Shown here: in pieces, positions 30,129 through 39,990 of the stretch
Layout of the letters: the number at the start of each line of letters is the position of its first letter
Numbering within the stretch: the first letter of the stretch is position 1
NCBI RefSeq assembly: GCF_001484765.1
Contig: NZ_LLXO01000013.1
Coordinates: 124,001 to 188,000 of the forward strand
Direction of reading: 5' to 3'
Length of the DNA: 64,000 bases
DNA from: Entomohabitans teleogrylli
Lineage (GTDB): Bacteria > Pseudomonadota > Gammaproteobacteria > Enterobacterales > Enterobacteriaceae
Notes under the pieces: model-generated
The model's database searches: none
What the model was told of the DNA's origin: nothing
What the model saw: the letters and a program-made list of their open reading frames with translations, nothing else
Translations under genes and position numbers: made by a program

Positions 30129-30671
30129 ATGACCTTGAAAGAATTAGTGGTGGGTTTCGGCACCCAGGTGCGCAGTATCTGGATGATAGGCCTGCATGCC
30201 TTCGCCAAACGTGAAACCCAGATGTATCCGGAAGAGCCGGTCTATCTGCCGCCCCGTTACCGCGGGCGTATTGTTCTGACCCGCGACCCGGACGGCGAAG
30301 AGCGCTGCGTGGCCTGTAACCTGTGCGCGGTGGCCTGCCCGGTGGGCTGTATTTCGCTGCAAAAAGCTGAAATGAAGGATGGTCGCTGGTATCCGGAATT
30401 TTTCCGCATCAACTTTTCGCGCTGCATTTTTTGCGGCCTGTGCGAAGAGGCGTGCCCGACCACGGCGATTCAGCTTACCCCGGACTTCGAACTGGGCGAG
30501 TTTAAACGCCAGGATCTGGTGTATGAAAAAGAGGACCTGCTGATTTCCGGCCCGGGTAAATATCCGGAGTACAACTTCTACCGGATGGCGGGGATGGCAA
30601 TCGACGGCAAAGATAAGGGCGAGGCGGAAAACGAAGCCAAACCTATCGACGTCAAAGGCCTGTTACCTTAA
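30129..30671 (+). CDS. nuoI: NuoI, NADH:quinone oxidoreductase subunit I (clusters N6a, N6b)
   Basis: 180 residues, as in E. coli. It has two 8Fe-ferredoxin motifs: C60-x2-C63-x2-C66-x3-C70 ([12 protein letters not shown]) and C99-x2-C102-x2-C105-x3-C109 ([12 protein letters not shown]). It passes electrons from NuoG to N2 in NuoB. AGGGGTGAATAA precedes the start. Confidence 0.97.
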   Translation: MTLKELVVGFGTQVRSIWMIGLHAFAKRETQMYPEEPVYLPPRYRGRIVLTRDPDGEERCVACNLCAVACPVGCISLQKAEMKDGRWYPEFFRINFSRCIFCGLCEEACPTTAIQLTPDFELGEFKRQDLVYEKEDLLISGPGKYPEYNFYRMAGMAIDGKDKGEAENEAKPIDVKGLLP

Positions 30672-30681
30672 GGAGTCAGGA

Positions 30682-31233
30682 ATGGAATTCGCTTTTTATG
30701 TTTGCGCCCTTGTGGCCGTCCTGACCACCCTGCGGGTGATCACCCATACCAATCCGGTGCACGCTTTGCTGTATCTGATTGTTTCGCTGCTGGCGATCTC
30801 CGGGGTGTTCTTTGCGCTCGGCGCCTATTTCGCCGGTGCGCTGGAGATAATCGTGTACGCCGGGGCCATCATGGTGCTGTTTGTGTTCGTGGTGATGATG
30901 CTCAACCTCGGTAACTCGATTGTCGAGCAGGAACGCGAATGGCTCAAACCACAACTGTGGATTGGGCCTGGCATCCTGTCCGCGCTGCTGCTGGTGGTGA
31001 TGGTTTACGCCATCCTCACTCTCAACGATCAGGGCATTGAAGGTAATGTCATTGACGCGAAACAGGTCGGTATTACGCTGTTCGGTCCATATGTTCTGGC
31101 CGTTGAGCTGGCCTCAATGCTGCTGCTGGCCGGTCTGGTGGTGGCCTTTCATATCGGGCGTGAAGACCGCAAGGGCGAAGTGCTCAGCAACCGTCCGGAT
31201 GACGCCAAAAGAAAAACCGAGGAGCGCGTATGA
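30682..31233 (+). CDS. nuoJ: NuoJ, NADH:quinone oxidoreductase subunit J
   Basis: 183 residues (E. coli 184). It is a membrane subunit with five helices; the third carries the conserved [23 protein letters not shown] segment near 52-74, which has the pi-bulge important for proton coupling. AAGGAG lies seven bases before the ATG. The stop overlaps the nuoK start by four bases. Confidence 0.96.
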   Translation: MEFAFYVCALVAVLTTLRVITHTNPVHALLYLIVSLLAISGVFFALGAYFAGALEIIVYAGAIMVLFVFVVMMLNLGNSIVEQEREWLKPQLWIGPGILSALLLVVMVYAILTLNDQGIEGNVIDAKQVGITLFGPYVLAVELASMLLLAGLVVAFHIGREDRKGEVLSNRPDDAKRKTEERV

Positions 31234-31532
31234 TCCCGTTACAACATGGACTGATCTTCGCCGCTGTCCTGTTTGTCCTTGGACTGACCGGGCTGGTGAT
31301 CCGTCGCAACCTGCTCTTTATGCTGATTAGCCTTGAGATCATGATTAACGCCGCAGCGCTGGCGTTCGTGGTGGCCGGCAGTTACTGGGGGCAGCCGGAC
31401 GGTCAGGTGATGTATATCCTGGCGATTAGCCTTGCCGCCGCCGAAGCCAGTATTGGCCTGGCGCTGCTGCTACAGCTTCATCGTCGTCGCCAGAATCTGA
31501 ATATCGATTCAGTAAGTGAGATGCGCGGATGA
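31230..31532 (+). CDS. nuoK: NuoK, NADH:quinone oxidoreductase subunit K
   Basis: 100 residues, as in E. coli. It is a small three-helix subunit; the two membrane glutamates needed for proton transfer are visible in [13 protein letters not shown] (E36) and [12 protein letters not shown] (E72). Both its ends overlap neighbours by four bases (ATGA), which couples J, K and L translation. Confidence 0.97.
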   Translation: MIPLQHGLIFAAVLFVLGLTGLVIRRNLLFMLISLEIMINAAALAFVVAGSYWGQPDGQVMYILAISLAAAEASIGLALLLQLHRRRQNLNIDSVSEMRG

Positions 31533-33367
31533 ATCTGCTCGCTTTAACTATTCTTTTGCCGCTGCTTGGCTATGTGCTGCTGGCATTTTCCCGCGGTCGC
31601 TGGTCGGAAAATCTGTCCGCTACCGTTGGCGTCGGGTCCGTGGGGCTGGCGGCGTTGGTTACTGCTTACGTCGGTATCGATTTCCTGAATCACGGCCGCC
31701 AGGCGTTTACCCTGCCGCTGTGGACCTGGATGTCGGTGGGTAATTTCAATATCGGTTTTAACCTGGTGCTGGACGGCTTGTCGCTGACCATGCTGTCAGT
31801 GGTTACCGGCGTTGGTTTTCTGATCCACATGTTCGCCTCCTGGTATATGCGCGGTGAAGAGGGCTATTCGCGCTTCTTTGCTTATACCAACCTGTTTATC
31901 GCCAGCATGGTGATTCTGGTGCTGGCGGATAACCTGCTGCTGATGTACCTCGGCTGGGAAGGGGTAGGGCTGTGCTCGTACCTGCTGATCGGGTTCTACT
32001 ATACCGATCCGAAAAACGGCGCCGCGGCGATGAAGGCTTTCGTGGTCACCCGCGTCGGCGACGTGTTCCTCGCCTTTGCGCTGTTTATTCTCTACAACGA
32101 GCTGGGCACCCTCAACTTCCGGGAGATGGTCGAACTGGCGCCGGCGCACTTTGCTGACGGCAACCAGATGCTCGGCTGGGCGACGCTGATGCTGCTGGGC
32201 GGCGCGGTAGGTAAATCGGCGCAGTTGCCGTTGCAGACCTGGCTTGCCGATGCGATGGCGGGGCCGACGCCGGTTTCGGCGCTGATCCACGCCGCCACCA
32301 TGGTGACCGCCGGGGTCTATCTGATAGCCCGTACCCATGGCCTGTTCCTGATGACTCCGGAAGTGCTGCATCTGGTCGGGATTGTCGGGGCGGTTACTCT
32401 GGTGCTGGCGGGTTTCGCGGCGCTGGTGCAGACCGATATCAAACGCGTGCTGGCCTATTCCACCATGAGCCAGATTGGCTACATGTTCCTGGCGCTCGGC
32501 GTGCAGGCGTGGGATGCGGCGATTTTCCACCTGATGACCCACGCGTTCTTTAAAGCGCTGCTGTTCCTCTCTTCGGGGTCGGTGATTCTGGCCTGCCACC
32601 ATGAGCAGAACATCTTCAGGATGGGCGGTCTGCGTAAGTCGATTCCGCTGGTGTATATCTGCTTCCTGGTGGGCGGCGCCGCGCTGGCTGCGCTGCCGGT
32701 AGTGACGGCGGGCTTCTACAGTAAAGATGAAATTCTCTGGGGTGCGGCGGCCGGCGGCCACCATTACCTGATGCTGGCGGGTCTGGTTGGGGCGTTCCTG
32801 ACTTCGGTATACACCTTCCGCATGATTTTCATCGTCTTCCATGGTGAAGAGAAGATCCACGCCCATGCCGGGAAAGGCATTACCCATCATCTGCCGCTGA
32901 TTGTGCTGTTGGTGCTGTCTACTTTTGTCGGGGCGCTGATTACGCCGCCGCTGGCGGGTGTGCTGCCGGAAAGTCACTTCGGCCATGACGGTAAGATGGC
33001 GCTGGAGGTCACCTCCGGGGTGGTGGCGATTATCGGTATTCTGATTGCCGCAGGGCTGTGGCTGGGCAAACGTCGCCTGGTGGCGGCCGTTGCCGACAGC
33101 GGGCCGGGCCGTCTGCTCAGCACCTGGTGGTATAACGCCTGGGGCTTTGACTGGCTGTACGACAAAGTGTTTGTTAAGCCGTTCCTCGGCATAGCCTGGC
33201 TGCTGAAAAGCGATCCGCTGAATGCGCTGATGAACATTCCTGCGCTGCTTTCCCGCCTCGCCGGACGCGTTCTGGTGCTGAGTGAGAACGGCTATCTGCG
33301 CTGGTATGTGGCATCAATGAGCATCGGCGCCGTAGTGGTGCTGGCGCTGCTGATGGTACTGCGCTGA
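31529..33367 (+). CDS. nuoL: NuoL, NADH:quinone oxidoreductase subunit L
   Basis: 612 residues (E. coli 613). This is the distal antiporter-like subunit with about 14 helices, then a long lateral amphipathic helix and a final anchor helix. Key elements are [20 protein letters not shown] (E144 region), [32 protein letters not shown] near 229-260, and the conserved lysine in AFFKALLFL near 342. A 200-base gap with stable hairpins separates it from nuoM, which is unusual within this tightly packed operon. Confidence 0.97.
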   Translation: MNLLALTILLPLLGYVLLAFSRGRWSENLSATVGVGSVGLAALVTAYVGIDFLNHGRQAFTLPLWTWMSVGNFNIGFNLVLDGLSLTMLSVVTGVGFLIHMFASWYMRGEEGYSRFFAYTNLFIASMVILVLADNLLLMYLGWEGVGLCSYLLIGFYYTDPKNGAAAMKAFVVTRVGDVFLAFALFILYNELGTLNFREMVELAPAHFADGNQMLGWATLMLLGGAVGKSAQLPLQTWLADAMAGPTPVSALIHAATMVTAGVYLIARTHGLFLMTPEVLHLVGIVGAVTLVLAGFAALVQTDIKRVLAYSTMSQIGYMFLALGVQAWDAAIFHLMTHAFFKALLFLSSGSVILACHHEQNIFRMGGLRKSIPLVYICFLVGGAALAALPVVTAGFYSKDEILWGAAAGGHHYLMLAGLVGAFLTSVYTFRMIFIVFHGEEKIHAHAGKGITHHLPLIVLLVLSTFVGALITPPLAGVLPESHFGHDGKMALEVTSGVVAIIGILIAAGLWLGKRRLVAAVADSGPGRLLSTWWYNAWGFDWLYDKVFVKPFLGIAWLLKSDPLNALMNIPALLSRLAGRVLVLSENGYLRWYVASMSIGAVVVLALLMVLR

Positions 33368-33430
33368 GTTGGCAGGAATTGAAGTGAATTTTCTCTTGTG
33401 AGAATGCGTTAAAAATCAGGTTCGGAAGGA

Positions 33431-33553
33431 CAGGCGTTATCGGCGAAGCCAGACTGGGCGCCGCCTGCGCGCAGCAACCGCAGCGTACTGGAATACGTGA
33501 GGATTGCGAGCGCAGCCGGGGTTCAGTATGGCGAGTAAGATAGCCTGAGCCGG
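33431..33553 (+). other. Structured nuoL-nuoM intercistronic spacer
   Basis: Within the 33368-33578 gap: CAGGCG/CGCCTG (33431-33436 and 33462-33467); a central element around GCAA...CGTA-CTGGAA-TACG...TTGC (about 33474-33506); and CCGG-(GG)-TTCAG paired with CTGAG-CCGG (33516-33526 and 33545-33553), ending just before the nuoM ribosome-binding site AAGGAA at 33562-33567. No protein-coding frame of note. Confidence 0.6.
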
Positions 33554-33578
33554 ACTTTTACAAGGAATAATGACGGTC

Positions 33579-35108
33579 ATGTTATTACCCTGGTTAATAC
33601 TAATACCCTTCATCGGCGGATTCCTCTGCTGGCAAACTGAGCGTTTCGGCGTCAAGGTGCCGCGCTGGATAGCGCTGATTACGATGGGGCTGACGCTGGC
33701 CCTCTCCCTGCAGCTCTGGTTGCAGGGCGGGTACTCTCTGACCCAGGCGGCCGGTTTGCCGCAGTGGCAGTCCGAATTTATCCTGCCGTGGATCCCGCGC
33801 TTTGGCATCAGCATTCATCTGGCCATCGACGGTTTGTCGCTGCTGATGGTGGTGCTGACCGGTCTGCTTGGGGTGCTGGCGGTACTCTGCTCCTGGAATG
33901 AGATTCAAAAATATCAGGGCTTTTTCCACCTCAACCTGATGTGGATCCTCGGTGGGGTCATCGGCGTCTTCCTGGCCATCGACCTGTTCCTGTTCTTCTT
34001 CTTCTGGGAGATGATGCTGGTACCGATGTACTTCCTGATTGCGCTCTGGGGCCATAAAGCCTCTGACGGGAAGACGCGTATCACCGCCGCCACTAAATTC
34101 TTCATCTATACCCAGGCCAGCGGTCTGGTGATGCTGATCGCCATTCTCGGCCTGGTGTTTGTACACTACAACGCGACCGGGGAGTGGACGTTCAACTACC
34201 AGCAACTGCTGAAAACCCCGATGTCCCATACCGTTGAGTGGATGCTGATGCTCGGCTTCTTCATCGCTTTCGCGGTGAAAATGCCGGTGGTGCCGCTGCA
34301 CGGCTGGCTGCCGGATGCGCACTCCCAGGCGCCGACCGCGGGTTCCGTCGACCTGGCGGGGATTTTGTTGAAAACCGCGGCTTACGGCCTGCTGCGCTTC
34401 TCGCTGCCGCTGTTCCCGAACGCCTCCGCCGAATTTGCGCCGATCGCTATGTGGCTGGGGGTTATCGGTATTTTCTACGGCGCCTGGATGGCCTTCACGC
34501 AGTACGATATTAAACGTTTGATCGCCTATACCTCAGTCTCCCATATGGGCTTCGTTCTGATCGCCATTTATACCGGTAGCCAGTTGGCCTACCAGGGGGC
34601 GGTTATCCAGATGATCGCCCACGGTCTGTCCGCCGCCGGTCTGTTTATTCTCTGCGGTCAGTTGTACGAACGTCTGCATACCCGCGATATGCGTCTGATG
34701 GGCGGGTTGTGGAGCAAGATTAAATGGCTGCCGGCGCTGTCAATGTTCTTTGCGGTCGCCACCCTCGGGATGCCGGGCACCGGTAACTTTGTCGGCGAAT
34801 TTATGATTCTGTTTGGCAGCTACCACGTCGTGCCGGCCATTACGGTTATCTCCACCTTCGGTCTGGTGTTTGCTTCAGTCTATTCGCTGGCGATGCTGCA
34901 TCGCGCCTATTTCGGCCAGCCGAAGAGCGACGCCGCCAGTCAGACGTTGCCGGGGCTGTCGCTGCGCGAAGTGTCGATTATTCTGCTGCTGGTGGTGCTG
35001 CTGGTGCTGCTCGGTTTCTACCCGCAGCCGATTCTGGATACCTCGCATTCAGCGATGAGTAATATCCAGCAGTGGTTTACCAGTTCAATTTCAACTACAA
35101 GGCCGTAA
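33579..35108 (+). CDS. nuoM: NuoM, NADH:quinone oxidoreductase subunit M
   Basis: 509 residues from the ATG at 33579, exactly the E. coli length; an upstream in-frame ATG at 33570 would add three residues but lies only two bases from AAGGAA. It is an antiporter-like proton-pumping subunit with about 14 helices. Visible key parts: FFFFWEMMLVPMYFLIALWG (E144), FAVKMPVVPLHGWLPDAHSQAPTAGSVDLAG near 232-262 (K234), and YTSVSHMGFVLIAIY near 322. nuoN starts six bases after the stop. Confidence 0.97.
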   Translation: MLLPWLILIPFIGGFLCWQTERFGVKVPRWIALITMGLTLALSLQLWLQGGYSLTQAAGLPQWQSEFILPWIPRFGISIHLAIDGLSLLMVVLTGLLGVLAVLCSWNEIQKYQGFFHLNLMWILGGVIGVFLAIDLFLFFFFWEMMLVPMYFLIALWGHKASDGKTRITAATKFFIYTQASGLVMLIAILGLVFVHYNATGEWTFNYQQLLKTPMSHTVEWMLMLGFFIAFAVKMPVVPLHGWLPDAHSQAPTAGSVDLAGILLKTAAYGLLRFSLPLFPNASAEFAPIAMWLGVIGIFYGAWMAFTQYDIKRLIAYTSVSHMGFVLIAIYTGSQLAYQGAVIQMIAHGLSAAGLFILCGQLYERLHTRDMRLMGGLWSKIKWLPALSMFFAVATLGMPGTGNFVGEFMILFGSYHVVPAITVISTFGLVFASVYSLAMLHRAYFGQPKSDAASQTLPGLSLREVSIILLLVVLLVLLGFYPQPILDTSHSAMSNIQQWFTSSISTTRP

Positions 35109-35114
35109 TTCGCC

Positions 35115-36572
35115 ATGACAATAACTCCTCAACAACTGATCGCGCTACTGCCGCTGTTGATCGTCGGATTGACGGTGGTGGTTGTGATGCTCTCCATTGC
35201 GTGGCGACGCGACCACTTTATTAATGCCACGCTGTCGGTCATTGGTCTGAACGCGGCGCTGCTGTCGCTGTGGTTTGTCGGCCAGGCGGGGGCGATGGAC
35301 GTCACGCCGCTGATGCGGGTAGACGGCTACGCCATGCTGTACACCGGTCTGGTGCTGCTGGCGAGTCTGGCGACCTGCACCTTTGCCTATCCCTGGCTAC
35401 AGGGCTACAACGATAACCGGGAAGAGTTTTATCTGCTGGTCCTGATTGCCGCGCTGGGGGGGATTCTGCTCGCCAACGCCAATCATCTGGCGGCGCTGTT
35501 CCTGGGTATTGAACTGATTTCGCTGCCGCTGTTTGGCCTGGTGGGCTACGCCTTCCGCCAGAAGCGTTCGCTGGAAGCCAGTATTAAATACACCATCCTG
35601 TCCGCCGCGGCCTCGTCGTTCCTGCTGTTCGGTATGGCGCTGGTGTATGCCGAATCCGGCGATCTGTCGTTTGTCGCGCTCGGCAAGAGCCTGTCGGATC
35701 ACATGCTGCATGAGCCGCTGCTGCTGACAGGGCTGGGGCTGATGATTGTCGGCCTGGGCTTTAAACTGTCGCTGGTTCCGTTTCACCTGTGGACCCCGGA
35801 CGTTTACCAGGGCGCCCCGGCGCCGGTTTCCGCCTTCCTCGCGACCGCCAGTAAGATTGCTATTTTCGGCGTGGTGATGCGCCTGTTTCTGTATGCCCCG
35901 CTGGGCAATAGCGAAGCGGTACGCGTGGTGCTGGGGATTATCGCCTTTGTCTCCATCATCTTCGGTAACCTGATGGCCCTGGGTCAGAGCAACATCAAAC
36001 GTCTGCTCGGTTACTCGTCGATTTCTCATCTTGGCTATCTGCTGGTGGCGTTGATTGCGCTGCAAAGCGGTCAGATGTCAATGGAAACCGTCGGGGTATA
36101 TCTGGCGGGCTATCTGTTCAGCAGCCTTGGCGCTTTCGGGGTGGTAAGCCTGATGTCCAGCCCGTACCGCGGACCGGATGCCGACTCGCTGTTCTCCTAC
36201 CGCGGTCTGTTCTGGCATCGACCACTGCTGTCGGCGGTAATGACGGTGGTCATGCTGTCGCTGGCCGGTATTCCGATGACGCTGGGCTTTATCGGTAAAT
36301 TCTATGTACTGGCGGTGGGCGTGCAGGCGCAACTGTGGTGGCTGACGGCGGCAGTGGTGATTGGTTCGGCGATTGGCCTGTACTATTACTTGCGTGTGAC
36401 GGTAAGTTTGTACCTCAATGCGCCGCAGCAGCTTAATCGCGATACCCCCTCTAACTGGGCGTTCACCGCAGGTGGCGTGGTGGTACTGATTTCCGCGCTG
36501 CTGGTGCTGCTGTTAGGGGTCTGGCCGCAGCCGCTGATTAGCCTGGTGCAGATGGCGCAGCCGCTGATGTAA
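35115..36572 (+). CDS. nuoN: NuoN, NADH:quinone oxidoreductase subunit N
   Basis: 485 residues, as in E. coli. This is the third antiporter-like subunit (about 14 helices), next to NuoK and NuoJ in the membrane arm. Visible: [18 protein letters not shown] near 127-144 (E133), [34 protein letters not shown] near 214-247 (K217, K247) and [14 protein letters not shown] near 300. It ends the operon, followed by a terminator at 36593-36621. Confidence 0.97.
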   Translation: MTITPQQLIALLPLLIVGLTVVVVMLSIAWRRDHFINATLSVIGLNAALLSLWFVGQAGAMDVTPLMRVDGYAMLYTGLVLLASLATCTFAYPWLQGYNDNREEFYLLVLIAALGGILLANANHLAALFLGIELISLPLFGLVGYAFRQKRSLEASIKYTILSAAASSFLLFGMALVYAESGDLSFVALGKSLSDHMLHEPLLLTGLGLMIVGLGFKLSLVPFHLWTPDVYQGAPAPVSAFLATASKIAIFGVVMRLFLYAPLGNSEAVRVVLGIIAFVSIIFGNLMALGQSNIKRLLGYSSISHLGYLLVALIALQSGQMSMETVGVYLAGYLFSSLGAFGVVSLMSSPYRGPDADSLFSYRGLFWHRPLLSAVMTVVMLSLAGIPMTLGFIGKFYVLAVGVQAQLWWLTAAVVIGSAIGLYYYLRVTVSLYLNAPQQLNRDTPSNWAFTAGGVVVLISALLVLLLGVWPQPLISLVQMAQPLM

Positions 36573-36592
36573 TATCCGCATGCTGTGATGCT

Positions 36593-36621
36593 AAAAACCG
36601 CCTGAGAGTTTGGCGGTTTTT
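36593..36621 (+). terminator. Bidirectional terminator between nuoN and rbn
   Basis: AAAAACCGCC/GGCGGTTTTT, a perfect ten-base stem with a nine-base loop. It ends nuo on the plus strand, and the A run gives rbn a T run on the minus strand, six bases past the rbn stop. Confidence 0.92.
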
Positions 36622-36627
36622 GCATTT

Positions 36628-37542
36628 TTACAGCGTCAGATGGCAGAAATCCGCCGCCAGTTCGCTGGCCGGGAAGATGGCCTGACACTCAGCCAGCAGG
36701 CGCTGGCAGCCCGCCAGATCGTAGCGTGAACTGAAATGAGTCATTACCAGCCGACCGACATTGGCCTCACGGGCCAGCATGGCGGCCTGCGCCGTAGTGG
36801 AGTGACCGCGGCTATTGGCTTTTTCCGCCATGGCGGCTTCCAGGGTCGTTTCGTGGACCAGCAGATCGACATCTTTTGCCAGCGCCAGCGCCGCCGGGGT
36901 TGGCGCGGTATCGCCAAAAATCGCCAGTGATTTGCCTTTCTGCGCCGCCCCCAGGTAGTCGGCGCCGTCAATCATCCGGCCATCCTCCAGTTGTACCGCT
37001 TCGCCGCGCTTGAGGCGCTGGAACAGCGGACCAGGCGCCACGCCGGCCTGCATCAGCGCGGCGGCGTCCAGGGTACCCGGACGCTCGGCTTGTTCAATCC
37101 GGAAACCAAAACTGAGTAGCGGATGGTTAAGCGCCCGGGCGCTGACCTTTAACTGGCCGTCGTCAAAAATTACCCCTTCGCCGATCTCCGTGATTGCCAG
37201 CGGGTAGCCGGTCCAGGAGCCGCTGATCTGCAGGGCCATTTCTACAAACGCTTTAATGCCCGGCGGACCGTAGATGTCGAGCGGCGCCGGGCTGCCGGCC
37301 ATTGAGCGGCTGCACAGCAGGCCGGGCAGGCCAAAAAGATGATCGCCGTGCAGGTGAGTAATAAAAATCTTTTCGATTTTTCCCGCGCTGAGCGGGCTGC
37401 GCAGTATCTGATGCTGGGTCGCCTCTCCGCAATCAAACAACCACCACGCCGCAGATTGATCGCGTGGATTCAGCGCCACGGCGCTGACATTACGTTCCGT
37501 GGTTGGAACGCCGGCGGATGTGCCCAGAAAAAACAATTCCAT
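36628..37542 (-). CDS. rbn: Rbn (ElaC), ribonuclease BN / RNase Z
   Basis: 304 residues (E. coli 305). It is a metallo-beta-lactamase-fold zinc phosphodiesterase that acts on tRNA 3' ends and on other RNAs. The zinc motif [13 protein letters not shown] lies near 63-75. Other ligands are in FGDTAPT near 211 and the histidine of [11 protein letters not shown] near 269. The N terminus [17 protein letters not shown] is typical of the tRNase Z short form. It is divergent from elaA. Confidence 0.95.
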   Translation of the reverse strand: MELFFLGTSAGVPTTERNVSAVALNPRDQSAAWWLFDCGEATQHQILRSPLSAGKIEKIFITHLHGDHLFGLPGLLCSRSMAGSPAPLDIYGPPGIKAFVEMALQISGSWTGYPLAITEIGEGVIFDDGQLKVSARALNHPLLSFGFRIEQAERPGTLDAAALMQAGVAPGPLFQRLKRGEAVQLEDGRMIDGADYLGAAQKGKSLAIFGDTAPTPAALALAKDVDLLVHETTLEAAMAEKANSRGHSTTAQAAMLAREANVGRLVMTHFSSRYDLAGCQRLLAECQAIFPASELAADFCHLTL

Positions 37543-37667
37543 GAAAATCTCTCCCGGCTAATGACAAAAATACCTGCCCGTGTCCCACAATAACCAGTGC
37601 GGTTCTGGCTGACAATTGCCGGACGCCTGCGGGTATACTGTTAACCCGGATCAACAAGGAGACTTTC

Positions 37668-38117
37668 ATGATTGACTGGCAGGATTTACACCATGCGCAG
37701 CTCACGGTGCCGGCGCTGTATGCGGTACTGCAACTGCGCAGCGCGGTATTTGTGGTGGAACAACAGTGTCCCTATCAGGATGTCGACGGCGACGATCTGT
37801 TGGGTGATAATCGCCACCTGCTGGGCTGGCGCGACGGCTCACTGGTGGCGTATGCGAGAATTCTGAAAAGCGCCGATGAAAATCAGCCGCTGGTGATTGG
37901 CCGGGTGATCGTCGATAGCCGCGCCAGAGGGGAAAAGCTCGGCTACCAGTTGATGGAGCGGGCTCTGGCAAGCTGCGCCCGCCACTGGCCTGAACATAGC
38001 ATTTATCTTGGGGCGCAGGCCCATTTACAGCCGTTCTATAGTCATTTCGGCTTTGTCGCGGTAACCGGGGTATATGACGAAGACGGGATCCCGCATATCG
38101 GTATGGCCAGAGGATGA
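37668..38117 (+). CDS. elaA: ElaA, GNAT-family N-acetyltransferase
   Basis: 149 residues (E. coli 153). The GNAT fold is visible through QLRSAVFVVEQQCPYQDVDGDD at the N terminus, IGRVIVDSRARGEKLGYQLM (motif A, acetyl-CoA binding) near 82-101, and YLGAQAHLQPFYSHFGF near 119-135. The acceptor substrate is unknown. AAGGAG lies about eight bases before the ATG. Confidence 0.93.
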   Translation: MIDWQDLHHAQLTVPALYAVLQLRSAVFVVEQQCPYQDVDGDDLLGDNRHLLGWRDGSLVAYARILKSADENQPLVIGRVIVDSRARGEKLGYQLMERALASCARHWPEHSIYLGAQAHLQPFYSHFGFVAVTGVYDEDGIPHIGMARG

Positions 38118-38186
38118 GGGGGCGCAGCAAGCGCGGATCCTGGTCTATAGTTACCAGACCACTTTTTTCTGACATGGAGAACGGTT

Positions 38187-38498
38187 ATGTCTGCGAATTC
38201 ACGACACTATGCTGCGGAGCTGGACGACGATCTGACATTATTAAGTGAAACCCTTGAAGAAGTGCTGCGCTCGTCCGGCGATCCGGCGGACCAGAAATAT
38301 ATTGAGCTGAAAGCGCGCGCCGAAGAGGCGCTGAACGATGTCAAAAAGCGCCTCAGCCACACTTCCGATCGCTACTATTACCGGGCAAAAAGCGCCGTCT
38401 ATCGGGCGGATGATTATGTCCATGAAAAACCCTGGCGGGGAATTGGCGTCGGGGCGGCGGCGGGTCTGGTGTTGGGGCTGCTGCTGGCGCGTCGCTGA
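38187..38498 (+). CDS. elaB: ElaB, DUF883 tail-anchored inner-membrane protein
   Basis: 103 residues (E. coli 101). It is mostly a charged helix (LTLLSETLEEVLRSS...RAEEALNDVKKRL), with one C-terminal membrane segment (GIGVGAAAGLVLGLLLA) and a short RR tail. This is the DUF883/YqjD family, whose members bind ribosomes at the membrane in stationary phase. ElaB in E. coli is RpoS-dependent and linked to stress tolerance. ATGGAGAACGGTT precedes the start. Two hairpins follow, one a strong terminator. Confidence 0.95.
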   Translation: MSANSRHYAAELDDDLTLLSETLEEVLRSSGDPADQKYIELKARAEEALNDVKKRLSHTSDRYYYRAKSAVYRADDYVHEKPWRGIGVGAAAGLVLGLLLARR

Positions 38499-38534
38499 TA
38501 CGCATTGACCCACGGCGCCGCTGTGGGTTTGCTG

Positions 38535-38567
38535 AAAAATCTTACCCAATGGGTGGGATTTTTTTTT
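38535..38567 (+). terminator. Rho-independent terminator after elaB
   Basis: AAAAATCTTACCC (38535-38547) pairs with GGGTGGGATTTTT (38551-38563), a 13-position stem with two G-U pairs and loop AAT, running into a T tract. A smaller stem ACCCAC/GTGGGT (38508-38528) lies just upstream. Confidence 0.9.
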
Positions 38568-38582
38568 GCCTGACTAAACACG

Positions 38583-38588
38583 TATAAT
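38583..38588 (+). promoter_or_regulatory. Candidate -10 element for menF
   Basis: TATAAT at 38583-38588, 30 bases before the menF start. There is no recognisable -35 at 16-18 bases upstream (the elaB terminator T run is there), so the promoter is weak or needs an activator. Confidence 0.4.
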
Positions 38589-38618
38589 CCAGGGTTTTTC
38601 CGGGATACCGAGGTTAAT

Positions 38619-39896
38619 GTGAACGCCGTTGATGCCGCGCTACACCACCTTCTTCAGGCGCTGGAGCAACCGCCTGCCGATTCTGCGGCGCTGTATACTC
38701 TGTCGGTACCCGTCTCGCTGTGCGATGGCGTTGATCCGCTGGCCTGGCTGGCCGCGCAGGCGATGTGGCCGCAGTTCTACTGGCAGCAACGCGACGGCGA
38801 TGAAGAGCTGGCGGCGCTGGGGGCGGTAACGCGCTTTGATTCACTGCCGGCGGCGCAGGATTTTCTCCGACACTCTCCCGGCGCTCAGCAGAGCCGTATC
38901 TGCGGTCTGAATGCCTTCGATCCGGCGCGTGGCGCGCTGTTTTTACCGCGCCTGCTCTGGCTGCGCCAGGGCGACAGCGCGACGCTGACGCTCACATTAA
39001 AGCCGGGAGAACAAGCGGCATGCCGGGCGCTTCTGGGGGCGCTCCGGCCCGCGCAGCCGCTGCCGGCGCTGCGCCGCGACATCCGCCAGGAAAACCACTT
39101 TCCCGGTGAAGCGGCGTGGTGTGAACTGGTGCAGTTAGCTACCCGTACTATTGCGGGCGGCGCGCTGGATAAAGTGGTACTGGCCCGGGCCAGCGACTTA
39201 CAGTTTTCCCGGCCGGTTGACGCGGCGGCGCTGATGGCGGCCAGCCGCCAGGTTAATCTGCGCTGCTATCATTTTTATATGGCCTTCGATGCCCGCGAAG
39301 CGTTTCTCGGTTCCTCGCCGGAGCGTCTGTGGCGGCGTATCGGCGACGAGCTGCGTACCGAAGCGCTGGCGGGCACGGTGGTCGGCGACGATGACGATCG
39401 CCGGGCGCAGCAACTCGCACAGTGGCTGCTACAGGATGATAAAAACCAGCGTGAAAATATGCTGGTGGTGGAGGATATCTGCCAGCGCCTGCAGGGTAAC
39501 GTCGCGTCGCTCGAGGTGTTGCCCGCCCGGGTGCTGCGGCTGCGTAAAGTCCAGCACCTGCGGCGCTGTATCTGGACCCGGCTGGCTGAGCCGGACGATG
39601 CGCTGTGTTTACATCTGTTACAGCCGACGGCCGCCGTCGCCGGACTGCCGCGCGATGTGGCCCGGCGCTTTATCGCCGCGCATGAACCGTTCGGGCGCCA
39701 GTGGTACGCCGGGTCTGCCGGTTATCTTTCCGGTCCGCGCAGCGAGTTCTGTGTGGCGCTGCGCTCGGCGCAGGTCAGTCAGCATCATGTCAGGCTGTAT
39801 GCCGGCGCCGGTATTGTCTCCGGTTCCGATGCGCAGCAGGAGTGGCAGGAAATAAATAATAAAGCTGCGGGACTGCGCTCACTGCTGGTGCCATAG
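38619..39896 (+). CDS. menF: MenF, isochorismate synthase (menaquinone)
   Basis: 425 residues (E. coli 431). It converts chorismate to isochorismate, the first step of menaquinone synthesis. The chorismate-binding signatures are present: [12 protein letters not shown] near 185, [11 protein letters not shown] near 228, [10 protein letters not shown] near 247, [12 protein letters not shown] near 281 and [17 protein letters not shown] near 393-409. The start is GTG at 38619, preceded by GAGG; an ATG at 38617 is out of frame. First gene of the men cluster; menD follows after 94 bases. Confidence 0.95.
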   Translation: MNAVDAALHHLLQALEQPPADSAALYTLSVPVSLCDGVDPLAWLAAQAMWPQFYWQQRDGDEELAALGAVTRFDSLPAAQDFLRHSPGAQQSRICGLNAFDPARGALFLPRLLWLRQGDSATLTLTLKPGEQAACRALLGALRPAQPLPALRRDIRQENHFPGEAAWCELVQLATRTIAGGALDKVVLARASDLQFSRPVDAAALMAASRQVNLRCYHFYMAFDAREAFLGSSPERLWRRIGDELRTEALAGTVVGDDDDRRAQQLAQWLLQDDKNQRENMLVVEDICQRLQGNVASLEVLPARVLRLRKVQHLRRCIWTRLAEPDDALCLHLLQPTAAVAGLPRDVARRFIAAHEPFGRQWYAGSAGYLSGPRSEFCVALRSAQVSQHHVRLYAGAGIVSGSDAQQEWQEINNKAAGLRSLLVP

Positions 39897-39940
39897 CGGT
39901 ACAATTAGAGTACTGATTCCCGATACATATCAAAATAACC

Positions 39941-39971
39941 TTTGCCGTAGCACCTATAATGAGTCGGCAAA
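39941..39971 (+). promoter_or_regulatory. Inverted repeat around a TATAAT box upstream of menD
   Basis: TTTGCCG (39941-39947) and CGGCAAA (39965-39971) are perfect complements. They flank a 17-base interval that contains TATAAT (39955-39960), and menD starts 19 bases further on. This could be an internal menD promoter under operator control or an RNA hairpin. A -35 element is not evident. Confidence 0.4.
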
Positions 39972-39990
39972 ATTGACACCGGACAATAGT

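Noticed and set aside
31796-32986. 396-codon minus-strand frame inside nuoL
   Set aside because: Antisense shadow with His/Arg/Gln-rich translation and no ribosome-binding site.
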